Shown piece after piece: positions 10,322 through 52,476 of a stretch of 64,000 bases of DNA (the stretch's first letter is position 1; each line of letters begins with the position of its first letter). A program made the translations under genes and the position numbers. The stretch comes from Biomphalaria glabrata (Eukaryota > Mollusca > Gastropoda > Planorbidae), in the NCBI RefSeq assembly GCF_947242115.1, contig NC_074713.1, positions 6,452,001 through 6,516,000 on the forward strand, written 5' to 3'. The notes under the pieces were generated by a model. That model was not told the DNA's origin and did no database searches. It saw nothing but the letters and a program-made list of their open reading frames with translations.

Positions 10322-13300
10322 ATGGTAATATTTTTATTGGATCTAGACTCTACATTTGGCTAGTAAATCAATGACAATAGCCTGTTTAAATAGGATCTCA
10401 TCTGTATAATGATATAGTCTAATCTAGAATAATCTATTAGTCTAAGTCGCTAAGTACTACTGAGTCTGAGTCTACTAACTCTAGCAGCTAGCTAGACTCT
10501 CTATGCCTAGATCTAGGTCTCTACCACTACCACAATTCACAATACAAGTTACCAGCACTACTACCAGTCTAGCTAGATCGAGATCTTCAGATGATAATCA
10601 TAATGTATATAATCTATATATAATAAAATATATTATAAAAATATAAAATATAATAATAATCTTCTAATTATACTAATATAGACATTAACACATTATTACT
10701 ATCATATAGATCATGATTCTAATAATCTACTAAAAATCTACTTTGAGACTAATTACTACTACTAGACTCTACTACTGTACTACTAAGCTACTAACTAGAG
10801 TCTAGAGAGTAGAAGAATTACTACATAACTACAACATAATGTCCTCACACCATACCAACATGGCTTTAGAAAATATAGATCATGTGAAACACAACTAATA
10901 GGACTAATTGATGATTTTTCAAAAGGTTTAGATAATAGTGAACAAATAGATGCTATCTTACTTGATTTTTCTAAGGCTTTTGACAAAGTTCACCACCATA
11001 GTTTGCTTAAAAAATTAAAATATTTCGGCATTAATGGTCCACTGCATCAGTGGATTAAAGATTTTCTGATAGGGAGAGAACAAACTGTAATAATAAATGG
11101 CTCTAAATCAACACCGATAACTGTAAACTCAGGTGTACCTCAAGGAACAGTCTTGGGTCCACTACTATTTTTAATTTACATAAATGATTTACCAAATATT
11201 GCATTAGTTCAGGAACAAAAGTCAGATTATTTGCAGACAATTGCATAATATATAGAACAATAAAAACAACACAAGACACAGATATTTTATAAAGAGAATT
11301 AGATGAATTACAGAAATGGGAATCAAATTGGAGCATGTCTTTCCACCCAGAAAAATGTCAGTTGTTAAGAGTAACAAAAAAACTCAAACAAATTAATTCC
11401 ACTTATCTTATTCAATGGCAAACCAGTAACACAGACTAAAAACGCAAAAATACCTAGGTGTTATAATAAATGAAAAATTGTCATGGAATCCACATATTGA
11501 TGAAACTACAAAAAAATCAAACAAAGCATTAGGATTTATTAAAAGAAATTTCTTATCAATTAAGAACATAAAACTAAAATGTTATTTAACCTTGGTTAGG
11601 CCAATAATAGAATATGCATCCTCCGTTTGGGACCCCTCAACTCAAGAAAACATTAAAAAACTGGAACAGACACAAAATAGAGCAGTGAGATTCATAACAA
11701 ACGAATATTCACATTTGACTAGAGTAACACCTTTAGTAAAATCACTAAATTTAGAAAGCCTTCAGGACAGAAGGCTCAAAAGTAAAGTAGCAATCATACA
11801 TAAAACACTGAATCATAATCTTCAAATACAAAAACAAAATTTAATAAAATACTCTGAAAGACACAAAGATAAAGGCACATTCCTTGTCCCATATGCTAGG
11901 ACAAATTTGTACAAATACTCCTTCTTCCCTAGTGCTATTAGAGCATGGAATTTGTTGCCTGAGCTAGCCAGGAAAACCAGTGACTAGGCTGAATTTAAGT
12001 CATTGGTTAATATGCATGACTAAATGCATGACGCGTAGGACGTAATCATCTTCTTTTTTGAAGTAACGTCTGTATTATATAAGATAAGATACTAGATTCT
12101 ACTTTTCTAGTCTAGATTATCTAGATCTAGAATTTAGATTAATTCTAGATCTCTAGTAATCTAGTCTAAGTTTAATAGTCTACTAATATCTATGTTTTGA
12201 ATGTTCTAATCTTATATAATACAGACATTACTTCAAAAAAGAAGATGAAAATGTCCTACGGGTCATGCATCTAGTCATGTATGTTAACCAATGACTTAAA
12301 TTCTGCCTAGTCACTGGTTTTCCTGCCTGGCTCAGACAACCCATTCCATGCTCTAATACTACTAATAGCACTTCACTAGGGAAGAAGGAGGAGCATTTGT
12401 ATTTAATTTGTCCTAGCATCTGGAATGAGGAATGTGCCTTTTTTATTCCAATAGCATGGAAGTCTTGAAATTTGTTTAGCATCACAAAAGTCAATAAATC
12501 TACCCTTGTGATATATATAGGCTAGGCCTATATGACTTTTAAAGTCATTTTTATCTGATTGACCAATAGAACAAGTGTATTGTTTGAAACCTTTTAAGTT
12601 TTTTCCCCCACATATCATCTATTAGATCTATTAAATTCATTTTTCCCTCATACCTTAACATTAATTGTTTATCTGTAACGGAAGATTGGGAGAGTAGTTG
12701 TTATTTATAATTCTAATTCAAAACTGAATAAAGAAGGTATAAAAGCTCTTAGTAGTGGTGCTATAACAGTTTTTGAATGGCCTGCAAGTACTCCTATAGT
12801 GTATGTGTAGCCCTGTTCTATTCTGTACAATGCCAGACTTCTATTACCACTGATATCTTTTACATTTCTACTATTTCAGTCTAAACATCCATTTAAAAGA
12901 GAAGGTAAGAAATTTTCAGTTGAACTTTATAAGCTTTCTAGTCACTTTCCCATTATATAAGTTCAACATTTATTTAGATATCATTACTTTATCATCTTCA
13001 TTCTCATTCTTATTTCTTTTATGTTCTCATAGTACTATATATATGCATTAAATTATTATGTATTAAGTCTTATCTACCCCACATATACCTCTAGCCAAAA
13101 TGGTAACATCATACATTCACGCAGCTGATGGTGTCAAAATCACTGGTTCAATACCCTGTTTGAACCAAATATTTTGGAGGTGCAGTGACATATCAGTAAA
13201 GCACTTGGCTGCTGAACCGGGGTCTCAGGTTCGAATTCTGGTGAAGACTGGAATGTTTAATTTCGGGATCTTTAAGGCGCCTCTTGAGTCCATCCGGCTC

Positions 13301-15191
13301 TAATGGGTAAAGTAAAGGGGGTTGGTTGTTGTGCTGGCCACTTAACACCCTTGTTAACCGTGGGCCACAGAAACAGATGACCTTTACATCTTCTGCTCTA
13401 TAGATTGCAAGGTCTAATATATTTTGAGTTTTTTAGTTAACAAAGATGCATTAACTAAAGAGCAGTAAGTTTGATGAATTTGAAATTATTTGGCTACCAA
13501 ACTATTTCCCACTCCATCATTTGGTTTTGTTAACTATTCAAGATTTAATCAAATCTATACTTTTAAAAAAAAAAATGTTACACGACAGATGATAATAATA
13601 TATTTCTGCCCTATATTTGTAATATTAGTTGTCTACAATGAAACAGTATGTTCACACAGAAGTAACTTTCTATCCAATTTAATTATAAAGTTGTAATTGT
13701 AATGTAGATTTATTTGTACAATTTAAGATTTTCTATACAATCTAAGTCTCTATTTTGTTTCTAACAGAGCTGCAAGAGGCTTTCACTATGAACTGTTCTG
13801 CTGAAAACACCATTCCCCCCAGCAAGCTAGGTGTTGTCATTAGATCAATAGGGCGTGCCCCAACAGAAGCTCAGTTACAAACTCTTTGCCGGGAATTTGA
13901 AAGTAAAGGTAATCAATCACCTTTGTCATCATGGTAATTCTTATAAAAAAAATTTTTTTAAAGATATTCTATTTCAGGTGTCTGTATTTAATAGCTTAGT
14001 AATTTTTACATTAATAAACAGATCAATAAACTCATTCATAGTTTTTTGTGTAAATGGAGTGTTGGGATGGTACAACTTGTCAGCAGAAGTGTGCTTAACA
14101 ACAATTCATGATGTATGTCATTGCTGTTTGACATTCTGCATGATGCAATCTCTTTATAAATTGTGTTTGAACCAAATATTTATATTTATATTTGTTTTAA
14201 GATTCTTAAGATTCTATTAGTTTGTTTGTTCCTTCAGAATTAAAGATTATTTACTTCCTTGTCAAAACCTCCTGCTGGCTGACAGGGTATGGGAGTGGGC
14301 ATTGTTGAACCCACGACCATCGTTAAGTCTGAACGACAGTCCTGCGCACAAATCGCACAACCAGGCAGCCATCATTAGTTAAGATTGCAAATCTGTCAGT
14401 TTATTAATTCAAGACAGTGTCTAGCAATACAAAAAAAAATATTTTTTTATTAGTACCAAAAATGCTTTAAACAAATTTTAAATATTGTTAGCTTTTGAAT
14501 TGTTTCCCCCAGGAGTCAGAGCCTTGAACTTCCAGCAAGTAGAAGCTATAATTACCAAGTATGAATTTGCTCCAGAAACACCAGATGCCTTACGAGATGC
14601 TTTCAGGTAGGTTATTTAAACTTTCAGAAGTCTCTTTGTTCAAATACTTTGGCAAGTGTTTCATGTCTTAATATTTTAATTTTATAATCTGAAATTTGGA
14701 CTAAATATTGAGCATCAACCTTTTTTTTTTTTTTACAGAATATTTGATAAAGATGGGAATGGCTTAATCAGTGCGAGTGAGATTCGCCACATTCTTTGCA
14801 ACTTGGGAGAAAAATTGACTGATGAAGAAGTGGATGAAATGATCAGAGAGGCAGATCTTACAGGGGACGGACAGATTAACTTTGAAGGTGAGAATACTAC
14901 TGGTGTTGTTGGCAGTCCGTCCACACTAATTAGGTATCCAATGAGCATAGGCTATGAAAGGATAGGAATTAAAGGGCCTTAGAAGGTTTATAATGACATA
15001 TCTTAATATCATTTTTAATGCACCTTTAACCATGTCTAGAAAGTACCTATTAAAATTATTGCATATATGTTTTTCAAGTACAATGAAAATCTTGAACTAA
15101 AATTGAATCACAACTAATGATTGATGGTGTACTTATTTGTCTCACTCATTGCTTCACAGAGTTTGTGAGGATCTTGGAAGCTGGGCTGTGA
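10322..15191 (+). CDS. Calmodulin-like EF-hand protein, six exons, complete
   Basis: Exons: 10322-10324 (ATG only), 12880-12904, 13768-13908, 14513-14606, 14739-14887, 15160-15191. All join in phase to a 147-residue protein; calmodulin has 148. Splitting the gene after ATG, then a short second exon ending in the first base of a Glu codon, copies the known animal calmodulin gene layout. The C-lobe loops [12 protein letters not shown] and [12 protein letters not shown] keep most Ca-binding positions. The two N-lobe loops ([12 protein letters not shown] and [12 protein letters not shown]) have lost them. Linkers such as [19 protein letters not shown] are calmodulin-like. It is therefore probably a Ca sensor with an active C-lobe only; the target is unknown. 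The first two exons are the least certain because they are tiny: another ATG exon is possible. Intron 1 holds two LINE copies. Confidence 0.85.
10829..12086 (+). mobile_element. LINE fragment: C-terminal half of reverse transcriptase plus 3' tail (Jockey/CR1-like)
   Basis: RT motifs in order: [19 protein letters not shown] (motif A); [14 protein letters not shown] with LIYINDLP (motif B); [10 protein letters not shown] (motif C, where the usual FADD is FADN). Then [20 protein letters not shown] and [18 protein letters not shown] 3' UTR tail follows, 'gcatgacgcgtaggacgtaa' to 'ataagataagat'. It is 5' truncated, with stops and frame shifts, and the altered motif C alone would kill the polymerase. 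It lies in intron 1 of the calmodulin-like gene. Tails of the same family recur at 8.6, 12.2-12.6, 22.2, 32.4-32.6, 46.2 and 52.8 kb. Confidence 0.88.
12212..12630 (-). mobile_element. LINE 3' end, same family, inverted relative to 10829-12086
   Basis: The minus strand carries the [19 protein letters not shown] and MEWVV-like C-terminus, then the same 3' tail ending at about 12212. Together with the copy ending at 12086 it forms a tail-to-tail inverted pair with a 125-bp spacer. Confidence 0.8.
13176..13415 (+). mobile_element. tRNA-derived SINE family A, nearly full length
   Basis: The head has an A-box-like segment followed by a B box 'ggttcgaattc'. The body runs 'gtgaagactgg... tttcgggatcttt' and the tail 'ggccacagaaacagatgacc' to 'ctatagattgcaaggtct'. 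Other copies are at 2868, 22434, 38666 and 40629. It lies in intron 2 of the calmodulin-like gene. Confidence 0.85.
14236..14373 (-). mobile_element. tRNA-derived SINE family B, partial
   Basis: Read on the minus strand: 'gatggctgcctggttgtgcg', then a B box close to GGTTCAACAATG, then the 'gggaggttt..ctaggaagtaaataatc' tail. This is the family seen best at 29402-29575. It lies in intron 3 of the calmodulin-like gene. Confidence 0.75.
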
Positions 15192-15700
15192 GCTCATCAC
15201 CCAAACTGTTGCCATGGTCACCTCTACATTCCTGCATTTCTTTGTTCTCAACTGTAACTTACAAACTGCCAGACTTGCAAATTATTTACCCAGTGCAAAT
15301 AATTGAGAGATGTTTCAATATGTATTTGGTTTGTTTTTAACACATAGCAGCTTAGAATGAAAAGATTCCAAACATCAATTTAAAAAAAAAAAAAAAAGAA
15401 ATATTCCAAAGTTTAAATCAAGCATTTACTAGAAATCGAAAAGATTTAAATTTGTTCACATTTTTATTGCAGTAAATTTTTTATGTTTTTTTATCAGCAG
15501 GCTATTTATATATATTTATATATATATATATATATAGGAAATATTTGTTGTACGAAAAACTTTTCTTAATCACTATATCACTTTTTTTTTTCATATATTG
15601 CATATATATTTTCTTTTCATAGTTTCTCTATGTTTTCTAATACCATTTCTAATAGTCTATTCAAATATAAACTATCCAATTTTTGTGATATAAATATCTA

Positions 15701-15706
15701 AATAAA
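15701..15706 (+). terminator. Poly(A) signal AATAAA, proximal candidate, calmodulin-like gene
   Basis: AATAAA about 510 nt after the stop codon, in AT-rich sequence with T-rich DNA downstream. Confidence 0.4.
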
Positions 15707-16078
15707 TTATTTTGCCACCATCTTCATGTTTAAGAATTTTGGTGTATTAGGTTAGTAATGTCTTCCTGGATATATTTTCAGTTATTTTTGTTTCAATATC
15801 AACATTTTAATGAGTTATGGTTTGGTAATATTTTTTTTAGTGGTAAGATTTTTTTGCATACTGCTTTCAATTACTGCTTTCAAATGTGTGTAACTTAGAA
15901 ATGAAGTGATTACATTTTTTGTAAGGGACTGTATAAGTTGATTTTATAGAACCAATACAAATTTGAATTTGTAATTATATTTTAATATATTAAAATTATG
16001 AACAAAATTTGACTTTGATTTTTATTATTAGCTTAGTTCTAAAACTACAGAAATCAATGACAATGTAACTTTTAAAAA

Positions 16079-16084
16079 AATAAA
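16079..16084 (+). terminator. Poly(A) signal AATAAA, distal candidate, calmodulin-like gene
   Basis: AATAAA followed within 10 bp by a long T-rich run. That run is also the complement of the ABCC gene's own A-rich poly(A) region. Confidence 0.45.
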
Positions 16085-16091
16085 TATATCT

Positions 16092-16097
16092 TTTATT
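16092..16097 (-). terminator. Poly(A) signal AATAAA of the ABCC1-like gene
   Basis: Minus-strand AATAAA 280 nt past the ABCC stop codon at 16377. It lies 7 bp from the plus-strand signal of the converging gene. Confidence 0.5.
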
Positions 16098-16376
16098 TTT
16101 TTTTTTTTTTTTATAAAAACAAAAGTTGTGTATGTTATTATTCAACAATCACATTTCATGGCATAAAGTCACACAATGTCAAGGCTACATGTAAGAGACG
16201 ATTACAATAATAAAATATTTCACTCTTTATAGACAAATTTTTGGAATGGCACTGACTAGAAACATAAAAGTTTGATTCACTTTAGACAACGTTAATTGCA
16301 TTTCAACATTGTATGGCACCTTGGTGACCGAACTAATCATTAGTCTTAGAGTATTTGTAAGTGTGTACTTTGTTCT

Positions 16377-46532
<30,156 letters not shown>

Positions 46533-46962
46533 TTTTTATCGGAAATCATTATTTGTAGATCTAGTCACATCTGATTAGGACAAAAAATGATTACTTATTA
46601 GGCCTAAGTAACAATTAGCATAACATAGATTTATAAATCGCGCTCTCTCTCTATAGGCCCTATATATAGGCTTAGATATGCGCTTGCGGCTCTGCCCTAT
46701 TCTACACAAGTATTTATCGGATAGGCACAAATCTATGTAATCACTGATTGAATATTTCACTGAATATCTATGTCTATGTTTATATATATATGTTGTTTGT
46801 AGTCCTGGTGATTTAGTAGATCTACTATTAAAGATATCAACAAACATGAAACTTATAAAAAAAAAGATTTTTATAAATGTATAACGACCAACCCGAATCA
46901 CCAATCCCTATTTGTTTTTAAATCAACCACAAGCAATTGAATGGCAACACAGTACGTACGTA
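46533..46962 (-). promoter_or_regulatory. 5' flank of the ABCC1-like gene
   Basis: Sequence upstream of the ABCC start codon. It is AT-rich, and I recognise no TATA box, CpG island or exon. The 5' UTR and promoter are presumed to be here. Confidence 0.4.
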
Positions 46963-47123
46963 ATGGACCTCATTCACCAAAACGAACAGTCACGTGACAA
47001 TATTGATAAAAAAAACTGTTGAGATAACCATTGTTGATAAAAATTATATCGTAATTTGTATAGAATAGATAGATAATCACATGGCACAATGTTGTTTGTT
47101 TACCACTGGTGAATGAGGTCCAT
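46963..47123. mobile_element. TA-flanked MITE, 161 bp (Tc1/mariner-like)
   Basis: A perfect 17-bp terminal inverted repeat ATGGACCTCATTCACCA with TA on both outer sides (46961-46962 and 47124-47125), as left by mariner-type insertion. The interior is AT-rich and non-coding. It sits 431 bp upstream of the ABCC start codon. Confidence 0.75.
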
Positions 47124-47202
47124 TAAATATTGAACGAGGAAATGGAAAACCGCAGCCGGGGAAATTACCGCAAGATATAGGCCTACGGACTTCATAAGTA
47201 GG

Positions 47203-47292
<90 letters not shown>
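47203..47292. repeat. (TA)n microsatellite, about 45 units
   Basis: An uninterrupted TA run of about 90 bp, the second longest in the window. It gives artefactual IYIYIY open frames. Confidence 0.97.
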
Positions 47293-47295
<3 letters not shown>

Positions 47296-48330
47296 GTCAA
47301 GGGTGATGAATGTAAATCAATAATTAATTAAAACTCGATTCTAGATCCTGATTAAATGCTCTATTATTTTTCATTCAACACATAAGGCCCTTTACCGCAA
47401 AACACATTATGCCAATTAGGCCTATGTCATCTTCACGGGATCTTGTTTGATTATGAGACGCTATAAATAGTTTTTAAGTCCAAGGGCTATTATAAAACAT
47501 GCTACTTAACTTATAGCTTTATAATAGTCAGTTTTATTGTCTCTAATATAAAAAAAATCTACTTACAATATGTATCTATTTATATGGAAATAGTGCCTTA
47601 GTATAATTTTCCGCGAAAAAATACGTTCCCAATGAAGAGTAGGTTTATAAATGGATAATTAGGCCTAATTGATCCAAAGGCCTATAGGTTCTTATTGAAA
47701 CACATAGCCTACTTTTAGTATGATAAATGTAGATAAAATAGCCTGCTCATAACACCATCCTTTTAACTGTCGTGTCACGATACACACACACAAATATACT
47801 AAGTGTCTGAGCACTTGACTCCCCCCTCCTCCCTCCTTCTCTTTGTACCGTAGAGTTTTCTGATTACGCCATTTCATTCCCCTTCCCGTTATTTCATTAT
47901 TTTAATACCTAAAGCCGGTTGAATTTAATATCACACATCTGCATATAGGGTCTACTTACGCACTCTTGGAAGGTACGATATATAAGGTCATTAAGGTCAG
48001 TAGCTGTTGTTATCTTCATATGTAGCCTATAACCTTAACCGACGATTGAGACGAAACAGTGTGTTAACATTTACATTAAAATTAGCCCACTTCAGTTGCA
48101 CTTTAAAAGAAAAATTGCTGTGAAAACTTGACCTACTACGAGCCTATTACGTGCACCGACTTAACAGGTGTCGTCTGCAAGGGAATTCTAATACGTTTTC
48201 AGTCGGTTTGGTTGAAGGACCTTTTCGTGAGAACGATTTGAAAGGTTATAGCATAATTCGAAGATGAAAACATGTCTAAAAGTTTAATTAGTTTGTTAGA
48301 CATGCCCTTACTTTGTCTGTGTTCAAATAC
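47293..48330. other. Intergenic DNA, no recognisable gene
   Basis: AT-rich with 'taggcctat' words. I see no exons, RNA genes or transposon ends. Confidence 0.5.
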
Positions 48331-48334
48331 AATC

Positions 48335-48510
48335 ATCCATCCATCCATCCCAGTGGCGCTCTATACAGCCCATGGAGGGCTCTGGCCTGCTTTAACACAT
48401 CCTTCCATTCAGATCTCTCCTGGGCCTTTCTCGTCTCCACGCCCTAACCCCAAGCTGCTTCAGATCTGCTTCCACATCATCTATCCATCGCATTCGGGGT
48501 CTACTGCAAA
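48335..48510 (-). mobile_element. LINE 3' end fragment (RTE-like)
   Basis: The minus strand reads TRKAQERSEWKDVLKQARAL and then HGL, the usual C-terminus of an RTE-like LINE. It is followed in the plus direction by an ATCC microsatellite at 48333-48351. Confidence 0.75.
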
Positions 48511-50576
48511 TAAAATAGATTTTTGTCCTTTGGAGAAAAAAAAATTTGTTTGCCTCCTCTTACCCCCCCCCTTTTTTTGTTTATTAAGTGTGTGTGTGTC
48601 TTGCCCAATATTTCGGCACTCCACGAATTAAGAAACTTAGATTTGAACTAGTAAAAAAACCTAGGAGAAACATATAGATCTGGGTCTATTGGCACACGAT
48701 TGACTGATATACATAGATCTATATAGGCCTATATCAAGTAGACTGATATTAGTTGTGTAAGATGATTAAACACCATTTTGATTTATAGGTAGATCCTTCT
48801 CCGACCTCCTGAGAATTCTAAAGAGTCAAAGAAACGGATAATAAGGATCATTTGATATTAGACGCATTATAATTAATCCTCTAAAACAATTCATTGAACT
48901 TGGAGATCGCTTCTAGCTAATAAAATGTTTAATACTAGTGTGATTGTTATATATATAGGGCCTATCTAGATAAGCCTACTCCTTCTGACGCGAAACGACA
49001 ACGGATCATCCCATAAAAAATTATATGAATGCCTGGATGGATCATACAAAAGTATACTACTGACGCTCCACAACATGTCGCCTGGAATTAAAATTCTTGT
49101 CAATGTATTTTTTTTTATTACGTATGGAAATAAGATTTTAGTGCGTAGTGTAATTTTGGTAGCCCAGAGGTGACATGTTTTACTAGCTCAATTGGTTGAA
49201 TATGATAGCTTAGAACTGTTTGAATTATCTGTAGATGCTTAACAGAAACTGGAGTTGGCGTGATTGTGTGCTCTGTATATAGGCACTGTTGCCCCAAAAG
49301 ATAGCCTACTTTGGCCTATAAAACGCTGTAAATCACTAGGTCTTAAATTGGTGCGGTCATATTCAAGATGACACATTTTTAATCTCACATCTAGACTAGT
49401 TTCATCATGTTTATAATTAAACCAATAGAAATTGGAAAGATAGGGTATAGAGACACTTGGAGTTATTTATGATGTTGCTTTATTTCTGGAGCTTTTGCCC
49501 TTAACAGTTCCAGCTAAATTAAATATATAGGCTTCAAATCCAAATCTTTATTTTGAATTGGGTTTGAAGATTTATTGATTGGTTTATTGATTGGTTCACC
49601 CTCCCCCCCCCCTTTTTTTTTAAAACATGTAATTAATCTTGTAGACTCACATTTGAAAATAGAGTGACATACAGCACACGTCAAATTGATCTAAAATCAG
49701 ACATTCACTCTCAATCAAGACATTCTTAAGTGGATGGTCACGTGACTAAATCCTTAGCATCTGAAACGTGTCAACATGTTGAGCACATCTACGTTACAGT
49801 CCTAGCATTTTGCGACTGCTCCAACCAAAACGGCATGATGTTATATTTAGACATTGTTGCGAGAGGCCATCGCTATAAAAACATTTACCCCCCCCCCCCC
49901 CACTACACACAAACGTACAGACTTTGGCGGTGAACATAGTGTTGTTTACTTCTTGGTCTAGTATCACACTTGTCTTGCAAGTAACAAGTATAAAACAAAC
50001 AACGCTGCAAAGACAGTTTGTGTAGAAACACAAATACAAAATCTGCCCCCCGAAGTGGACCACTCTAACAAGTAAAAAGATAGGCCTCAATATTTTCAGC
50101 TTGAAATAAAAAAAAAAACAAAAAACATGAGCTACAAATTATCAACGACCACAACCCTAGGTTATGGAGTGTGTGTGTATGTTTGTGTGGTGACGATGGG
50201 AAGAGGTTAGCGATTGGCTGTGAATGGTGCAACATTGGTGGCATTGTCGTCACTTGGTCTTAGTTAGGGGGAGACAACTCCAGAACGTGAGACTGAAAGC
50301 TGGCTGCGTTATTGTAGTGAATTAAATTTAAAAACAAAATGTATTATTCGCCTACTACAGACTACTAGCCTACATTTACTTCTTTTTTGTCTGTACTATA
50401 AACAAAGTTGTATTAAGTATTGTTCACAATGAAGTTATTTGAAGTTTTACAAGTTAAGATCTACTACGCCTACAACGGTTTAGTTCTCTACCAGCAGTTT
50501 GGTGCTACAGGTCAACGACAGGTAACAACACTTTATCTCCGCCATTAATAAAGAAAGTTTCGAATGTGTTGCCAGT
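48511..50576. other. Intergenic DNA with C-homopolymer tracts
   Basis: No gene recognised. Poly-C tracts lie at about 49603-49612 and 49890-49901. Confidence 0.5.
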
Positions 50577-50735
50577 GTAAAAATGTTTTACATGTTTCGG
50601 ATGTTCCTTCAGAGTTGAAGATAGTTTACTTCCCAGGACGACGGGGGATGGGACCGGGCAGGGTTTGAACCCGGAACCATCGATAAATCTGAACGACAGT
50701 CCAGCTCGCAAACCACACGACCAGGCAGCCATCTA
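50577..50735 (-). mobile_element. SINE family B, nearly full length
   Basis: The complement reads 'tggctgcctggtcgtgtggt', then B box gggttcaaaccc and the 'ctgaaggaacatccgaaaca' tail. It is close in sequence to the 29402 copy. Confidence 0.85.
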
Positions 50736-50983
50736 CTATTGTTTTGTTAGTCCGACTGAGATTTATTACTATTTTTCTTATTTCATTGTTACGTATTCAT
50801 TTAATTATATGTAGGCTATTCAATGAACCGATAGTTATGAAAATATAGTTCAATGTAAACCTGGCCTAACTGATGATAATGAATGATTATCTAATTTAGC
50901 TAATTGTTTTGTAAAGGGCCAATCTTTCAAGGTCTCAATTGAGAAACTTTTTTTTTCCTTTTTGTTGTAAGTGTACCTTTAAT

Positions 50984-51575
50984 CAGTGGCGTCACTAGGA
51001 TCTGTTAGCTCAGGTAGTCACCCCCCTCCCCCGACTTGAACTATATCCCGTTAAAAAACATTAAAAAAAAAGGTATCGAAAGTTTCTTTTTAACATATTA
51101 CAGTGAGATAATTACGAATCACACACCTTTAAAATGGATGTTGATTCTATTTTAACATTTCTTTGTATCTTTTTCTCTGAATCATTTTTATTAGAATTAG
51201 ACGTCACTTCATCGAAACATGGTTTCTTTTTTTTTTTTTTTTTTAGCCTTTAAAGACTGTTAGACTTTACAAAAAAACGGCTTTACAGTTTACGAGTGAC
51301 GCCCACCTAGATCTCCTGCTCTCTTATTCATAATGAAATCTGATGGAGCTTTGTGAGATGGGTTTAGGGGCGTATCCCCGGGTCCCAAAGTTTCTCTCTG
51401 CATTTCAAAACGTAAGAAAGTCATTCTTATGGGTCTGCTTTGATCTATTTCTCCAAGTAAGAAGATCGCAGGCCAAATTAAATTACATTAAAATGTCGTG
51501 AGATGGTTCGATATTAAAGTGTGAGAGGCATTTGATGCAGCGGAGACAAAGCTTCTAGTGGGTGTCATGGGTTCT

Positions 51576-51674
<99 letters not shown>

Positions 51675-52476
51675 TTCTGCTGCTATGCTATGCTTGTCTC
51701 TTGTCTTGTTGTGTTTCTTAACTTGGCTCACTAGGGGTTTCTTGAATATTAAATAATACTTGCTTGGTACTTTCTTGGTTACTCAATTATAATTCAATAC
51801 TTGCTTAACTCAAATACGAACACTTAATATACATCAACTCTAACTCCTTATATTCACGAATATCGATAATACTTTAATACTTAATAAAGCACTTAATTAT
51901 ATCACTCTTATGAAATACACAAAACACCAGTCCATCAACTTATAAATATATAAATGCATAAATACCAGTCCAGGAAGTAAACGTCCAACCTTCCTGCCAC
52001 TTCCTGGACCGGGAGCAAGACCTTACTGACTAACACATTCTCTCGCACATTCAACGAAGACTTAATCACTCAGTTCACCACACGTGCAAGACTGTTCACA
52101 TTCACAACAAGGGGATATAACAATCATACCAAAATATCAAAGTAACATTCATTCTCGCCATACCTCTCCCTGACAGTGGGCTTGATCTTTGTTAAGTCCA
52201 TTTTCGTGTTTAGATAGACGTCCTGTAATGGGCCGAAGGTCCGCTTATATGAAGAAACGTGTCCGTTATGACGTAAGGAAGCAGACGTCACAGGAAGTGC
52301 ATTAACTAGGACGTATCTCACACATAAGCATGTTTAGGTTTCTAGCTACAATCACTTTTTTTTTTTTCAAAACATTGTCAGAATTTGCAAAGGTGTATTT
52401 TTTCTTAACCTGTCACTCCCTGATGGGTGTCACCCGTTTCGGCCCGTAGCCCCCCCCCCCCCGTGACGCCACCATT
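50984..52476. mobile_element. Possible hAT-like element with CAGTGGCGTCAC ends
   Basis: Left end CAGTGGCGTCACTAGG; right end, complemented, contains GGTGGCGTCACGG. Both have runs of C or G within about 40 bp. No clear target duplication is seen, and the interior (including a TA run) has no transposase. The pairing of the two ends is an inference. Confidence 0.4.
51578..51672. repeat. (TA)n microsatellite, about 47 units
   Basis: A nearly pure TA run of about 95 bp that creates an artefactual IYIYIY open frame. Confidence 0.97.

Larger units (their letters stand above)
15192..16090 (+). other. 3' UTR of the calmodulin-like gene and intergenic DNA
   Basis: AT-rich, with a TA run at about 15513-15535 and two plus-strand AATAAA signals (15701-15706 and 16079-16084). 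No other gene is seen. Which signal is used cannot be told from sequence. Confidence 0.5.

Noticed and set aside
13440-13470. ALTKEQ-like reading as the calmodulin N-terminal exon
   Set aside because: It resembles calmodulin's LTEEQ, but its donor leaves the wrong phase for the exon at 13768 and there is no upstream acceptor.
48272-48631. Plus-strand 119-codon frame
   Set aside because: It overlaps an antisense LINE C-terminus and a simple repeat; no splice or domain support.
51562-51756. IYIYIY open frames at the TA microsatellites (also 47100-47300)
   Set aside because: Translation of simple TA repeats.
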